From: Chlorokybus atmophyticus
Lineage: Eukaryota; Streptophyta; Chlorokybophyceae; Chlorokybales; Chlorokybaceae
Length of the DNA: 64,000 bases
Assembly: GCA_009103225.1 (NCBI GenBank)
Contig: RHPI01001168.1
Location: 373,337-437,336, forward strand
Direction of reading: 5' to 3'
Positions 1-11,453 of this stretch are shown here, piece after piece. The position numbers and the translations under genes are program-made. Under the pieces are notes generated by a model. That model did no database searches and was not told where the DNA came from. It saw nothing but the letters and a program-made list of their open reading frames with translations. Position 1 is the first letter of the stretch, and each line of letters begins with the position of its first letter.

Positions 1-260
1 TCCTCCTCCGACAAGTCTTCTGCTTCAACTTCCGAGTCATCCTCATCTGCTGCCTTGCTCGCTAACAGCACAGGGGCTACTCGTCCTTTAGCTTGAATAT
101 TGGTACCTCGGCGTGCACACGCATGCGCTTGATGGTCGCTTTGTAACCACCTGTATGTGGTAATGGTATAAGAGTGGCGTGCTGCCAGAGAACTAGCCCA
201 TCAGCATATGCATGCTTACCTCGTCTTCCGCTTTATTGCACTCCGCCAGGCAGAGAGTCA
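1..260 (-). other. possible exon fragments of an unknown gene running off the left edge
   Basis: Read on the minus strand, bases 95-1 give an open, acidic stretch (an alternating D/E/S run ending in LSEEE). Bases 290-221 give an open stretch ending in KAEDE, directly followed by a GTAAGC donor-like site. Together they look like the acidic or coiled-coil exons of a gene whose remainder lies left of the window. I could not find an acceptor that joins the two in one frame, and no domain is recognisable, so this may be chance or a decayed transposon ORF. Bases 300-800 hold nothing I can identify. Confidence 0.2.
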
Positions 261-801
261 GCTTGCCACGTTGCTCTGAGTTCTCTCAAAGCAACATGGC
301 AATCTGCAAGCATATTGCTTAATTGACGCTAGAAATATTAAACTAGGTCATGGATTACCCGTTCGTGGTACCCCGCAGCTTCTCTTTTGCGACTTGTGAG
401 CTCTCGCAAGTACAAATAGGCTATGCATTTGTGAGATTGGTCATGCTGTTTATGTGCATGACATTGGAGGCTGTGCATGAAGGTGTGCATGTGGTATTGA
501 CAATGTATGTGCAAGGATTCTTAAGGCTGTGCATGTGCAAGATAAAAGAACCCTAGCATGTGGCATTGACAGAGCATTGTTACCCACCTTGGTTATGCCA
601 GTCTTCTTTGGATCCTTCAATTATGTCGCCATGATCGCAGCTGCTGGTGGGTCAAATGTTCTTAGAGACAGTATTGTGGTGTGCCTTTTCCCACTCTGAG
701 GGGGAGACCTGTAAGATATCGCCCAAGTCGCTGTTGTCATTGGCTGTGCCCTTAGTAGGCATGGTGGGATTTGACACCCCACCGGCACCTTGCCCGCCCT
801 G

Positions 802-1171
802 TGTTAAATGTTATAGGTTGTGGAAAGTACATGTATAGGCGGCGCCTACATGTAGTTGGTACGATCAGCTTAACCATTATGGTTACGGGAGTTATGAGAG
901 TTACGGGAATTACAGCAATTATGGTCAACCGTGAGCATACTTTGACTTTGACCGTTGACTTTGACCATAGACTAGTGTTGACTAGTGTAGACTTTAATAA
1001 GAGTTGACTAGAGTTGACTAGTGCTTAATAGCATAGTATATAAGACACTGTATACTGCTTAATACAATGGGTCGCACATTGTCTCTATAGTTGGCATGCT
1101 TGCTGCACTTGTCCTTAGTGTGTGCACACTTGCATGTACACACACACCAGTTGCATCACTAGTTCTCAACA
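802..1171 (+). mobile_element. solo LTR, copia family A, with 5-bp target duplication
   Basis: The 370-bp LTR starts TGTTAAATG and ends TTCTCAACA. It is flanked by an exact 5-bp duplication CCCTG (797-801 and 1172-1176), which proves insertion followed by LTR-LTR recombination. Inside, in order, are a palindromic TAGGCGGCGCCTA core, a GTTACGG-type periodic array, repeated TTGAC motifs, and a TATATAAG TATA box near 1037. Near-identical LTRs occur at 13813, 18290, 20223, 26536, 28650 and 31120. Confidence 0.93.
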
Positions 1172-1396
1172 CCCTGTGCGAATATGGGCTTCACCTCGAC
1201 CACAACGCCCACTACGCCCCTGGCAGCGTCGCCAACGATCCATTAAACGCCACATACCCTCATCGTCACGGCCCTGCAATAGCTTGGCGGAGCCATCAAT
1301 GTTGCGTTCATGCGCAAGGACTGGCATTGCCAGCACTTGTCAATGGTATAAACCGCCATTGCCATTGTACCAAATAATGCAATTTCAATAGTATAT

Positions 1397-1498
1397 GAGT
1401 TCATGAAGCGCATGAAACGCGCGCCCATGAACTCAGAAATTGTTAATGAGTTATGAGACTCCTGTGCCCCTAGTGCCCTAGGCACTTGAGGGCACAAG
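1397..1498 (+). repeat. DIRS A-repeat double hairpin
   Basis: There are two consecutive hairpins. The first (1397-1434) pairs GAGTTCATG with CATGAACTC and encloses a GCGCATG/CGCGC inner stem. The second (about 1459-1498) pairs a TGTGCCCCTAGTGCC arm with GGCACTTGAGGGCACA. The pair recurs at about 18150-18259, 22442-22560, 30740-30850 and 39500-39605, and in decayed form at 44340-44478. It is always at the A end of a DIRS copy, so it is a structural terminus of the family rather than a host sequence. Confidence 0.85.
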
Positions 1499-1626
1499 CA
1501 CTCACCAGATAGAGTTGTGAGTCACAAGCTCCTTATTTAGTCGCTTAAATCCCTAGCACGGCGGCGCCATCCTTGGCGTAAGTGGCGAGTGTGGTGAGAA
1601 GGTGTGGACGGAAGCGGCCCTCCACT

Positions 1627-2304
1627 ATGGTCACACGGTCACAAGCGAGTGCCCACGCGGATGGAAAGGAGGTGGCGGCCACGGCCGCGGCGGCGTTGCT
1701 AGCCGCCAATCGCTTGTTGCGGCCTGAGAGTCCGCATCGCGAGGTGGAGGAGGGAAGGAAGGAGAGAGAGGAGGGAGAGGTGCACCCCGCCAGTGGTGGG
1801 AGAGAAGAGGAGGTGAATGGTGGCGAGGATGAGGAGTCCAACGAGGAGTCGCATGAGGACTTTCACCCAAAGCGCCAAAAGCGGGCTCCAAGTCCAAGTT
1901 GCTCTACCACCCCGTCCATGATGTCCGTGGAGGACATGGCGAGGAGGTTGGAGGTCTTGGAGGCGGAGAACATTTGCTTAAAGCGTGGGAAGGCGCCCGC
2001 CATCCCTCGTGATGAGCCCGTTTACGAGCCCAACCACCCCCTACATGTGAGCATCCTTCATCGCGACAATGGCGACCGCACCAACCCCAACGCTCGAGTG
2101 GGAGCCATGGCCACCCGCTTCAACGAGCCCATTACCCCTTGGAAGGAGAACTTGAAGAAGCGGGCTCGACAACACCTCGAAGTGGCGGCTTATTTCGGCT
2201 CGGCGGCATCCTACTTCGCCCGAGTGCCCACGCACCTTGCCGAGGACCCCCACTTCGCCAAAGGCCGAAAGGAGAACATGAAAGGTGGGCTCATTCTTTG
2301 TTGA
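1627..2304 (+). pseudogene. DIRS gag, N-terminal part (copy 1)
   Basis: The ATG at 1627 begins a basic, then Ala-rich, then acidic N-terminus, followed by a short coiled-coil-like segment (VEDMARRLEVLEAENICLKR). It is the same reading frame seen on the minus strand at 15074-15644 plus 17889-17999. The frame stops at 2304 after KENMKG and a possible GTGGGC donor. Bases 2305-2700 then behave like an intron or spacer, because the gag homology resumes near 2690. The upstream GTG at 1582 is not needed. Function is inferred only from position and linkage with the zinc-knuckle segment and RT. Confidence 0.6.
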
Positions 2305-2689
2305 GTACCGCTATATGCATGCGCATGTAGGCACATAATCATGTGGATGCGAATTTCGCCCACGCACGCTTGCATATGCGTGCATCATGGGCCTTATGAA
2401 GGCGCCAGCCCGTATAGCTACACACTCATTCTATTAGCTACATATGTTCCGCATCCCTCCTCCCCCCATGTCCGGAGGGGGGGGGAGGGGCCCGCCTTTA
2501 ACATCATTGTATGTTCACCTCTGTACTCACATTATGACTACCCCACAGCAAGGGAATGAGCAACAGGGCTCAACATCTGCATTTGCATGCGCATATGCAC
2601 GTGTTAGGTACGGGCACGGGAATAAATTGGGGGTGCGCTTGGCGCTAGACCCGGTGGCTTTGAGTGCGTAGGAACATGCAACGCGTGTT

Positions 2690-3104
2690 GCTCATGTGTG
2701 CTCTGTGTGCAGCATTAGTTGAGGTGTGTCAGCAATTCCACTGTGTGGAAGTCGCCAACAAGCATAATTGAAAGGTCGTAGACGAGCTGGTGCGCAACCC
2801 CCTCGCCATGGATGATGATGAGGCAAAGCGCCTGAAGAAGGTGTTGAAGGATGTGGCTGCGGCACAGCCTAAGGCAAAGCCTGCCTACCATCTCAACAAG
2901 GGGCGTGGCCAGTACCCCCCCCCCCCCCGCTACTCTGGGTCCTATGCATCGGGTGCGAAGCAGACCAGTTATAGGACCCCTCTTATTCAGTCTAAGGCAG
3001 CTTCTACTGGGGGCCAGCGGGATGTCCGCACATGCTACAACTGTGGGAAGCCCGGGCACCCGCATGCCTATTGCCGTGAGCCTGTAGGGCGTGGGGGCCA
3101 TTAG
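2690..3104 (+). pseudogene. DIRS gag, C-terminal part with CCHC zinc knuckle (copy 1)
   Basis: The segment contains a VDELVRNPLAMDDDEAKRL block, then a Lys/Pro-rich linker, and then a retroviral-type zinc knuckle CYNCGKPGHPHAYC (C-X2-C-X4-H-X4-C, about 3030-3075). Knuckles of this type bind the element RNA during particle assembly. An in-frame TGA near 2771 (N*KVVDEL, versus an intact DGKAVDEL in the minus copy near 14610) shows that this copy is damaged. A C homopolymer at 2926-2937 also lies in the linker. Confidence 0.7.
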
Positions 3105-3498
3105 CTCTCATAGCAGCCCCATAGCTGTGTCGTTATAGCCTAGTAGCCGTACACTTGTGCGCATATATTGCCTGTACTTGCTTTTGATGTCTTAAATAAC
3201 CCTCGAATGAAATGAAACTTGGAGTACATGATTGTGACAAAGTGAGGCTTAAGTAGAGCCCAAGAAACGTGCAATTTGAACACGGTTTGCTATAATTGCA
3301 ATTTGTTTGGCTCATAACTTTCGTTTGAGGCACCGGTCAGATGACGCTCCTCGGCTTAAGCGCTGAGAAACGCTTCCTTTTGACACACCAATTGTCCCCA
3401 TTGAACATCGTTTGCTAAAGTTATGACCGTGCCAAGATGAAAGTGCATGCACTCACCTCTTACACATACGGGGTGCAGAAACGGCGGCAGCGTGCACG

Positions 3499-4710
3499 GT
3501 GGCACTTGACTGCACTTCAATTAAGTCGGAGTTGGTGGAGGACTGGATGAAACATCATGAGTTTACACAAGCACCTAGTAAACTGGTGGTGGAAGGCCCA
3601 TACATGCGGCACCGCTTATGGGGGGCCCTGCCAGCATGGCAGCAATTTTGTGAGTCTACCATGGTGCTCTCGTGGGTGGAGTACGGGTACAAGCTACCAT
3701 GGGCGACTGACCCACCCCCCGAAAGGGCATTCACCAACCATCCGGGTGTGCATGAGTTTGCGGGCTTCACTGCGGCTGCCATTGCTAACCTAGTATATAG
3801 TGGGGCCGCACAAGAGTGTGTGACACCCCCCCTCGTGGTGAGCCCACTCAACGTGGTCAATGATGGCCGCAAGATGCGCCTCATGAACTTGTGCTATGTC
3901 AACTCCTACTTAGTGAACACGCCATTCAAATATGAGGATGTGCGCAGCATTCCGGACTTGCTGCAGCCCGAGGACTGGTTGTTCTCCATGGACTTGAAGT
4001 CCAAATACATTTATGTAGACATACACCCAGCCTTCTGGGGCTACTTAGGGTTCTCATTTGCGGGCAAAGTGTACAACTTTTACTCTTTGCCGTTTGGGTT
4101 GAGCACAGCTTGCTTCGCATTCACAAAGGTGATAAAGCAATTGGTGCGCCGTTGGCGTGTACAAGGCATCCACGTCCTGCCATACATTGACGATTTCCTG
4201 TTTGCTGCTCGCTCCAAGGCTGCGCATGCCTCAACCCTGGCCGTGGTGAAAGCAGATGCAGCATGGTGCGGGCTGGTGATTAATGCCAAGGCGCAAACGG
4301 TGCTCAGTCGGGTGATTGTATTTCTGGGCTTTGTGTGGGATATACACGCTGGCGTGGTACGTGTCCCCGGCAAGAAGAGAGATGGTTTCCTCAGAGATCT
4401 GCAGCGTGCTGTTGGTGATAGGCGCCATGTCCCAGTAAAGTTGCTGGCCAGGATTTGTGGCAAGCTACACTCTATGTTCCTAGTGTTAGGGCCTGCAGTC
4501 AGACTCATGACTTGGCATATACGCCGCTTGACTGAGACGCGCCGCTCGCGAAAGTCACACATGCTGCTGTGCAAGGCGGAGATTGATGAGTTGACGTGGT
4601 TACGAGACCACTTTTAGGAGCTAAACATGGCACCTATTTGGCCGACAGTGCAGCCCGACATAGTGCAAATTGTGGATGCTAGCGGCACCGGTTGGGGACT
4701 AGTTTTGGTG
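3499..4710 (+). pseudogene. DIRS-type reverse transcriptase with RNase H stub (copy 1)
   Basis: The open frame 3499-4617 encodes a DIRS-like RT. It has an N-terminal YGYKLPW segment, SPL.VV followed by G.K.RL.N, motif A FSMDLKSKY, LPFGLSTACFAFTK, and the catalytic YIDDFLFAA box. Then come FLGF.WD and the RICGKL.S connection typical of DIRS elements. A TAG at 4615-4617 interrupts the link to RNase H, whose first motif VDASGTGWGL is visible just after it. The frame opens on GTG rather than ATG, so the true start is upstream or spliced. The protein would copy element RNA into DNA. The copy is dead because RNase H and the recombinase are lost. Confidence 0.85.
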
Positions 4711-4790
4711 CTGGGCGTAGCCACCGTGCTATCGACCCATAGCGACCCTCCAGCATGAGTTGTATGTCGCATATAACTCGTGTGTGGGTT
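4711..4790 (+). repeat. DIRS terminal A2-B2 remnant (copy 1)
   Basis: The sequence GGTGCTGGGC, CTATCGACCCATAGCGACC, ATATAACTCG and GTGTG matches the right ends at 22851-22936 and 39905-39998 and the inverted end at 30351-30450. It abuts the truncated RNase H, which marks an internal deletion junction. Confidence 0.75.
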
Positions 4791-6330
4791 ACGCTGTGCC
4801 GGCGCATCTTCGTACCATTGAAGCGGTACAGTTAGGATATTCATGCAAACTAACCCGACCCTGGACGTGCAATGGCTCGATTGTACCTTGATAATGGTAC
4901 GACGGAGCCGTTACGCCAGTGAATGGCGGCCAAGTTTCTCGCCTCTGGCATGTAAGGGTAGCGATGGCGGTGGCGGCGGCGGCGGTTGTGCATGATTTTA
5001 TTATAGGATGATACAGGTTACATTGGCGACGCATGTGTCGACAATAATAGTGAGCTATGAGAGTCTTTTGTCCATATTGCCACATGCGCTGCATCACACG
5101 TAGCTGGATTATGGTTAGCAGCAGGGTGTGCGAATCAAGCTGTATGTTGGCCAACGTTTATTGCAGTACGATTCGTGTTATGTATATCCCGGCAATTCGA
5201 TGCAAGATGCGCACATGCTTGATGTGAATGGACCCCTCCAAAAGACACATGCATAGCAGCAACAGAAGAAGGAGGAAGTCAATGAGGGCTTATGATGTAT
5301 GTGTGTGCCTGAGAAACCTGTGGCACGCCAATATGGAAGTGGAGGCGTCTGTTTGCACGCGTCCAAATGGTGGTATGGCTTGGAGCATGCCCTTAAAGTG
5401 GCATTTGTGCAGTGCAATAACGGCCAAGGCCTTTCGGCCTCCAACATGGGGCGAAAAATAAAGTGCATAAAAAATGCACACTTTCAGACGGAAGAGCTCC
5501 AGTGGGAGACCGCTATGCATGTGGCCAGCTACCTCCAGACCACAATTGCTTTCTCTTCTAAAATGTGTTCATAGTGTGCGGTGCATGTGCTTCAATAAAT
5601 TGATCCATGTCACATATACACATGCGAGTGTGCTAATGTATCAGAGCTACGTGACGGCTGACTTGCGCAAGCCTGGAGACCCTGAGGATAAGGACATCAG
5701 CGTCACATATATGCCGGCTAAGGTCTGTGAAATGCCGCATACAATTTGAGGCCAGCATGGCTAGTAATGCTCTCTACTGGAGCTGGTATAGCTCGCACGG
5801 TTGTATGGCAATGCACATGCCGCTAATGGCTTCAATCTTTAGTACAGTGGTGATGAGCACAGCTTTGGCCATCCTTTCGTAGGCGATTAAAAGGATGTTC
5901 AGGTGAATTTGAGGAGAGAGGTGGGGGAAGCGTCCTACTTGGCGCCTGCCATTTCGTATAGTGACAAGACCACACTGGACAGCGCGGGCAAGCGCTTTGG
6001 CTACCCTCTGATGGCATATCTTGTCTACTATAGTTGGGACATGTATGCTAGCAACATGGGGGTTGTTATGATATGATAGCACTTTTGCCGATTGGATGCT
6101 CGGCCACTGCGTGGCTCACGCAGTAGCCGGGCATCCCACCTGAGCGCAGGGCAAGGTATCGTTCCCAATTAACAAATGTGAGATCATGTGACGCTTTTAA
6201 TGTAGTGTTAGGGGATGTGATGCGGGCGAGCTGAGAAGGTCTGCAGCTCATCGTCCCGCATGGCATCGAGCATCGTGTGTTGCCCGCACTTGCCAACTAC
6301 AGCAGCGACTTGCGGGTATTGGGCATGCAT
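4791..6330. other. spacer without a recognised gene
   Basis: This is about 1.5 kb between two DIRS termini. Short open frames exist on both strands, for example one with VNWERYLALRSGG on the minus strand near 6150. None has a start, length or motif that I can assign. It may be older host or transposon sequence. Confidence 0.5.
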
Positions 6331-6393
6331 GAACTCACACACGAGTTATATGCGACATACAGCTCATGCTGGGGGGTCGCTATGGGTCAATAG
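6331..6393 (-). repeat. DIRS terminal B repeat
   Basis: The reverse complement reads TATTGACCCATAGCGACC through CATATAACTCG to GTGTGAGTT, equal to the B segments at 39440-39498 and 39940-39998. No A2-B2 follows, so this copy ends at the first B repeat or was truncated there. Confidence 0.8.
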
Positions 6394-6399
6394 ATGGAT

Positions 6400-7424
6400 A
6401 ATATAGTTCAGAGCGCGTACCACTTTAGCCGAAGCTCTTCGAGAGTATATGCAACTCAGGCAACGCCGTGTACACATAGCCCTCAGCTGCAGTGGAAGAT
6501 ATTCAGCGCCCAAACCGCTGCCACACGTGACGGGGCACACCAGCCTTCATCGCCTGGGTCGCTGCGCCCGAACGGGCAGAGTGTGATAAAAATTGCATGG
6601 GATCCTCCCCCGCCACCCGGATGGCTGCCTTTTTCTAACCGAGCATGGTTCCATATGACGGTGTTGTGTATGATGCACGTTTCCCCCCACCCACTTAATG
6701 GAGCGCAGCAACTTGCCCGACCCAGCTTACTTGTAGCCCGAACCAAACAACAAGTTTTCGGTGTGCATCACATGGCACAAATCACCGGCCACAGCAGCTA
6801 TATGCCCTGTGGCGCCCACACCATTGTGGGCGGTTTTGCTGCGCGAGATGATGAGATCTATCCGATCCGGCCGACAGATGTCCTGCGTGTTGACCTCGGC
6901 CGTGTCGAAATACCGTATCATACCCGCAATCGCAACAACACAGCCACCTTTTACAATGTGGCCACTAAGTCCCAACCATTGCGAGCAAAGTGCGAAACCA
7001 TGGCGCGCAAGAGCTCAGGTGTGCAAGCATCCTTCTGCCGTTGGCCCGATGGTAGTAGCTACTATCTCACGCACCATTGCCACAAGTGTACTCGCAATGG
7101 GTGGGGTCTGGCCTGTCATGGCATGCACAGCATGTATGGCCGCTGAGGCTTTCCTTACAGGTGCCGGGGTGGAGGAAGCCATTAACACTTTGTGCAAAAC
7201 ATGGCAACTGTGCCAGGGTCTGCCGGCAAGGTTGCCCAACGACGGGGCGTGTCAAACGCCATAAAGCGGTTCAAATAGGTCTCATGGCCCCGTATGGTGC
7301 TAATAGCACGCGAAGCCGCCGCCACTGCCGAGTACAAGGTGCGCAGGCGCTCAATCTTGTAGTCTTCGGGTACGTCCGGCATGAGCGCCTGTAGGCTACG
7401 CTTAATGGCAGCTGCACACAGCAT
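6400..7424 (-). pseudogene. DIRS tyrosine recombinase (minus copy)
   Basis: The N-terminal core-binding part (7424-7182) contains KIERLRTLYSAVAAAS and STIRGHETYLNRF. The catalytic part (about 6975-6480) contains MIRYFDTAEVN and SKTAHNGVGA. In a third frame near 6590-6540 lies a HSARSGAATQAMKAGVP segment, which matches the H-x-x-R motif of DIRS recombinases. The parts lie in different frames, so the gene is broken by several frameshifts. Tyrosine recombinases integrate the circular DIRS intermediate in place of a DDE integrase. This enzyme is the main evidence that the family is DIRS-like rather than an LTR element. Confidence 0.75.
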
Positions 7425-8990
7425 GTGTCAATGGCCAGGACGCAAGTCAATCCGCAATGCCCACATGTGACTATTGGGCAAAGCCCCCTTGAATTTCTGT
7501 GGCTTAAGGGCTAGGCCAGAAGCAGGCTGGGCCTCCGAGTAGGCTTACAACATCTGTGACAAATGGTGCCCACGCCCCGCCGGGGCAAAGCACGAGCCAT
7601 TAGTCCACTCGGGTACAATGAGGCAAATGCGAGCCTTGCATTCGCGGGAATGGCGCAGAAGACTGCCAACACGGTGTGGTGGGGGATGGCACCAGTTGTC
7701 GCAACCACTTTAATCACAGCGGAAGGCATTGCCGGATGAGCTCGGCCATAGCAACACCGAGTTAAAGGCCACACACACAGTGTTGGCATCCGTGGCGAAT
7801 CGGTCTACACTCAAAGGGCCCCACTTGCGGGCGAGCAAGCGGACCCATGGGGTTTGCAAGGTCCAACCGTTCCAATGCGGTGCTTTGGAGAGCGCGTCCG
7901 CCTCCTCATTGAGCTCACGCGGTAACCACTCGGTATGCAAGCGAATGCCATGCCGGTGGCAATGTAAGAAAATACGACATGCCACTTACTTTAAGTGCTC
8001 GGCCTCACTGCCCCCTTTGCGCATAATGTAGTACACATTATGGGCATCGCCATAGCATAGCACCGTGCGTCCATGCAGCTCCTCTACAACAGTGAACAGG
8101 GCACGCTCAAGTCCTAATGACTCGCGATGTGTCAATGGAGTCAAGTACTCATCCGGTATGAATGTGCCCTTCACTACGGGGGCAGTCGTACCATGGTGCA
8201 CCAGTCCCCAACCACTACCACTAGCATCCACGAACTGCACTATGTCCGGCTGCACAATAGGCCAAATGGTTGCCATGTAAAGCTCCTCAATCTGGTCTTT
8301 CAGCCACGTTAACTCCGGGATCTTAAATTGGCGTAGCACCGTTGGAGAGCTCCATAAGTGGCGGGTCTCGATTAAGCGGCGGGTATGCCAAGTCATGATG
8401 TTTAACGGCAGGACCCAACACTAGGAACATGGATTGTGGCTTGCCACAGATGCGGGCCATCAACTTCAATGGCACATGGCGCCTATCATCAAATGCGCGT
8501 TGCAAGTCCCTAATCAAACCATCACGCTTTTTACCGAGGACACGAATAGTGCCAGCGTGTGTATCCCACACAAAGCCAAGGAAGATGGTGACTCTACCAA
8601 GCACAATCCGCGCCTTGGTGTTGATCACCAGCCCGCACCATGCTGCATTTGCTGCTTGCACCACTGCGAGGGAAGCATGCGCTGCCCGTGAACTAGCAGC
8701 CAAGAGGAAGTCGTCAATGTATGGCAATACCCGGATGCCTTGCACACGCCAGTGTCGCACCAACCGTTTCATAACCTTGGTGAACACGATGCACGCCGTT
8801 CTCAACCTAAATGGCAACGAGCAAAAGTTGTACACTTTGCCCGCAAATGAGAACCCCAAGTAGCCCCAAAAGGCGGGGTGAATGTTCACATGATGGTATT
8901 CAGATTTCTAGTCCGTGGAGAACAACCAGTCCTCGGGTTGTTGCAAGTCTGAGATGTTGCGCACATCTTCATACTTGAATGGGGTGTTCA

Positions 8991-9304
8991 TATTGAGATT
9001 GCACAGTAGTAACAATGACAAGCACAAGTGTGGCGCTAATTATAGAGCAGAGTGGATCTTACTGTATTGCACTACATGCAGTGTCTTATATAGTACACTA
9101 GTGAGTGCTAGTCAACACTAGTCAACGCTAGTCAAAGTCAACACTAGTCAATGGTCAAAATCAAAGTCAATGGTCAAAGTCAAAGGTCAAAGTCAACGTT
9201 GACCATAGTGGACTGTAACTCCCATAACGGCAGTTGATCGTAACTCTCAAGCTGAAGATGATCGTAGAAGGTTAGCTAAGGCGCCTAACAAAGTACCTTT
9301 AACA
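8991..9304 (-). repeat. 3' LTR of copia C
   Basis: On the plus strand it runs from TATTGAGATTG to CTTTAACA. Its inner edge joins a purine-rich GCGTAGGAG, the polypurine tract. Clear similarity to the 5' LTR, with about ten visible substitutions plus small indels, suggests moderate age. Confidence 0.92.
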
Positions 9305-9309
9305 CTCCT

Positions 9310-9804
9310 ACGCGAGCATCTTTAGCCTTCAACTCCGAGCTCCAGGCAACAAGTCTGGAACTTGGTTGGTGGCAGTGGCTTGATCATGCAGTCCGCGAGC
9401 ATGTCCTCCGTGCTGCAGTACCTGAACTCCACCTCACCTCGTGCAACTCTCTCTCACACAAGGTGGTGCATGATGTCGATGTGCTTCGACCTTGGAGATG
9501 TGATGGGGTGCATGCTCAACTTGAGCGCTCCTTGGTTGTCACACATGATAGTGACCCGGCTCAGTGCATGTCCCAAGTCAGTGACCAACTTGCGAAGCCA
9601 TAGTGCTTCCTTCACCGCAGATGAAGCCGCCATGTACTCGGCCTCAGTGGTTGATGCAGCAACAGTAAGCTGTAGTCGGCTGTTCCAGCTGACAACGCCT
9701 CCTCCCATCAGGAAAGTGTATCCTGTGGTAGACCTCCTTGTGTCGAGGTCCCCCACATAGTCCGCAAGCAACCACCGCAAGCAACCACACTTGGCCGTCT
9801 TCAC
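9310..9804 (-). pseudogene. copia C RNase H domain
   Basis: The frame shows YVGDLDTRRSTTGYTF, ASTTEAEYMA and CDNQGALKL, the standard copia RNase H signature with its acidic residues. ADCMIKPLP lies near the end in a neighbouring frame, so a frameshift is present near 9450. RNase H removes the RNA template after minus-strand synthesis. It directly abuts a truncated RT (see the next entry). Confidence 0.85.
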
Positions 9805-10339
9805 TGATGAAGAGCCCGGGATCTGATGATGACTGCTGAACGCCCATCTTTTCTAGCTCCTTGCTGAGCTGAATGTGCCAGACTCTTGGCGCTTGCTTAA
9901 GCCCATAAAGAGCCTTGTGTAGCAAGCAAGCCTTTCCTGAGCCTCCCTCCTCGTAACCTTGAGGCTGCTGCAAGTAGATCTGTTCATCCAACTCTCCATA
10001 TAGAAAAGCAGTCTTCACGTCCAAGTGGTGCAGCTCCAAGTCCTGTACAGCAACCTTTGCAAGCAGCGCCCTGAAGGTTGTGCTTACTGGCATGCGCAAA
10101 CACCTCCTTGTAGTCAACGCCCTCCTCCCATAGGAAGCCCTTTGCCACAAGTTGCGCCTTGTAGCGCTCGATGTTGCCCTTGCCGTTACGCTTGATCTTG
10201 TACACCCACTAGACAGGTATAGGCTTGACGCCTTGTGAAACCTGCTCAAGTACCCGAGTCTTGTTGGCGTGTAGCAAAGCAATCTCCTCATCCATGGCCT
10301 TGCGCCACAACTCAGCATCTGGAGCTGTATTGGCCTCAT
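9776..10339 (-). pseudogene. copia C reverse transcriptase, catalytic core missing
   Basis: Visible blocks are [51 protein letters not shown] and SDPGLFI, in at least two frames. After SDPGLFI the sequence jumps to a GCAAGCAACCAC-type 13-bp unit repeated head to tail (9763-9775 and 9776-9788), and then to RNase H. The YVDD catalytic box and the thumb are therefore absent. This RT cannot have been active after the deletion. Earlier mobility must have used an intact parent or occurred before the deletion. Confidence 0.85.
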
Positions 10340-10397
10340 GGTAGGTGCTTGGCTCCTTCTCCTCAGTGGTTTCAGCGCTCTTGGCCTGGAACCTTTT

Positions 10398-11414
10398 TTA
10401 GAATTGAGGTGGCGCTCTGTTTCTCACAGGGTAGCGCCTCTCCTGCTCATCCACAGGTGCAATCTCGTCCTCCTCAAGGTGTGACGCACCATTAGGAACC
10501 TCCACGTTGGCACATGGTGTGGTGATGACCTCTGGCTCCTCAGCAAGGTCATTGTTCACATGCGTAGAAGGTGTTGTTTGTGAAGTCGCCACCATCTTCT
10601 CGTCGAAGACAACATCCCTTCGAACCACAATCTCCTTGCTGTCCTCAAGCAAGATCCTGTATGCCTTGGAGTTTGGCTCGTACCCGACAAAGACACCCAT
10701 CTCCCTCACGTTCTCAAGCTTCCTTCTCAGCTGCTTGGGGATGTGTGGATACGCCTTGGCTCCAAGCACACGCATGTGCGTCACGTCAGGCTTCGCACCG
10801 TAGAACAACTCCGACGGGGTCTTGACTTTGTTGCTCGTAGGTGACCTGTTGCGGATGTAATTGGCCGTGACAAACGCCTCAGCCCACAAAGCTTTGTTCA
10901 GCTTTGTATCTGTAAGCATGGCACGCACGCGCTCCACAAGCGTGCGGTTGAGACGCTCTGCAGCACCGTTTTGCTCAGGGGTGTAGGGTGCAGTAGTTTC
11001 ATGCTTGATGCCGTGCTCATCTAGGTAGCTCTTCAAGGTGTGGTTGAGGTACTCAGAGCCTCAATCACTTCTCAACACAAACACCTTTGTCTTTGCTTGT
11101 GTGGCCAACTGAGTGAGTGTCCGCTTGACTACAGCAGCAACATCCGACTTCGCAGCAATTGGAATGATAGCAGACAGCTTGCTGAAGTCATCTATGAAAG
11201 TGGCAACGTACCAACTCCCTCCAGTGGACGCAACCGGCATGGGACCGCACACATCCATGTGCACGAGCTGCAAGGGTGCTATACTGGTGCGGGAAGAGGT
11301 AGGAAAAGGCTGCCTAGGCATCTTGCTCAGCACGCACGGCTCGCATAGATCACCTTTTACTGCCTTGATGTCCTCCGCTTTGATGTTGATCCCTTCCACC
11401 ATGTCCTCAGCCAT
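10398..11414 (-). pseudogene. copia C integrase
   Basis: The frame covers the C-terminal half of the zinc-binding region (CEPCVLSKMPRQPF) and the catalytic core with HMDVCGPM, then D followed directly by an in-frame stop (near 11058), then GSEY, and EQNGAAERLNRTLVER carrying the Glu of the D,D-35-E triad. A GKPxxAYRILLEDSKEIVVRRDVVFDE-type tail follows. Integrase would insert the cDNA and make the 5-bp duplication seen here. The stop after the second Asp inactivates this copy. Confidence 0.88.
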
Positions 11415-11453
11415 CAGTCTTGCCAGGTTGTCCCATCCAAGATGTCCAAGTCT

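Larger units (their letters stand above)
1395..4790 (+). mobile_element. DIRS/PAT-like retrotransposon, internally deleted copy 1
   Basis: The element begins with the A terminal repeat (ATGAGTTCATGAAG and two hairpins). It then carries gag, a CCHC knuckle and a DIRS-type reverse transcriptase, and stops a few residues into RNase H. There (near 4710) the sequence jumps straight into the terminal A-B repeat and ends with ATATAACTCGTGTGTGGGTT. The tyrosine recombinase has therefore been deleted and the copy is non-autonomous. Comparison with the minus-strand copy at 6331-18259 and the plus copy at 26892-39998 defines the family. No target duplication is visible, as expected for tyrosine-recombinase retroelements. 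Confidence 0.8.

Noticed and set aside
4080-4574. minus-strand 164-codon frame opposite the DIRS RT
   Set aside because: It is a shadow of the RT on the plus strand, which carries all the conserved motifs.
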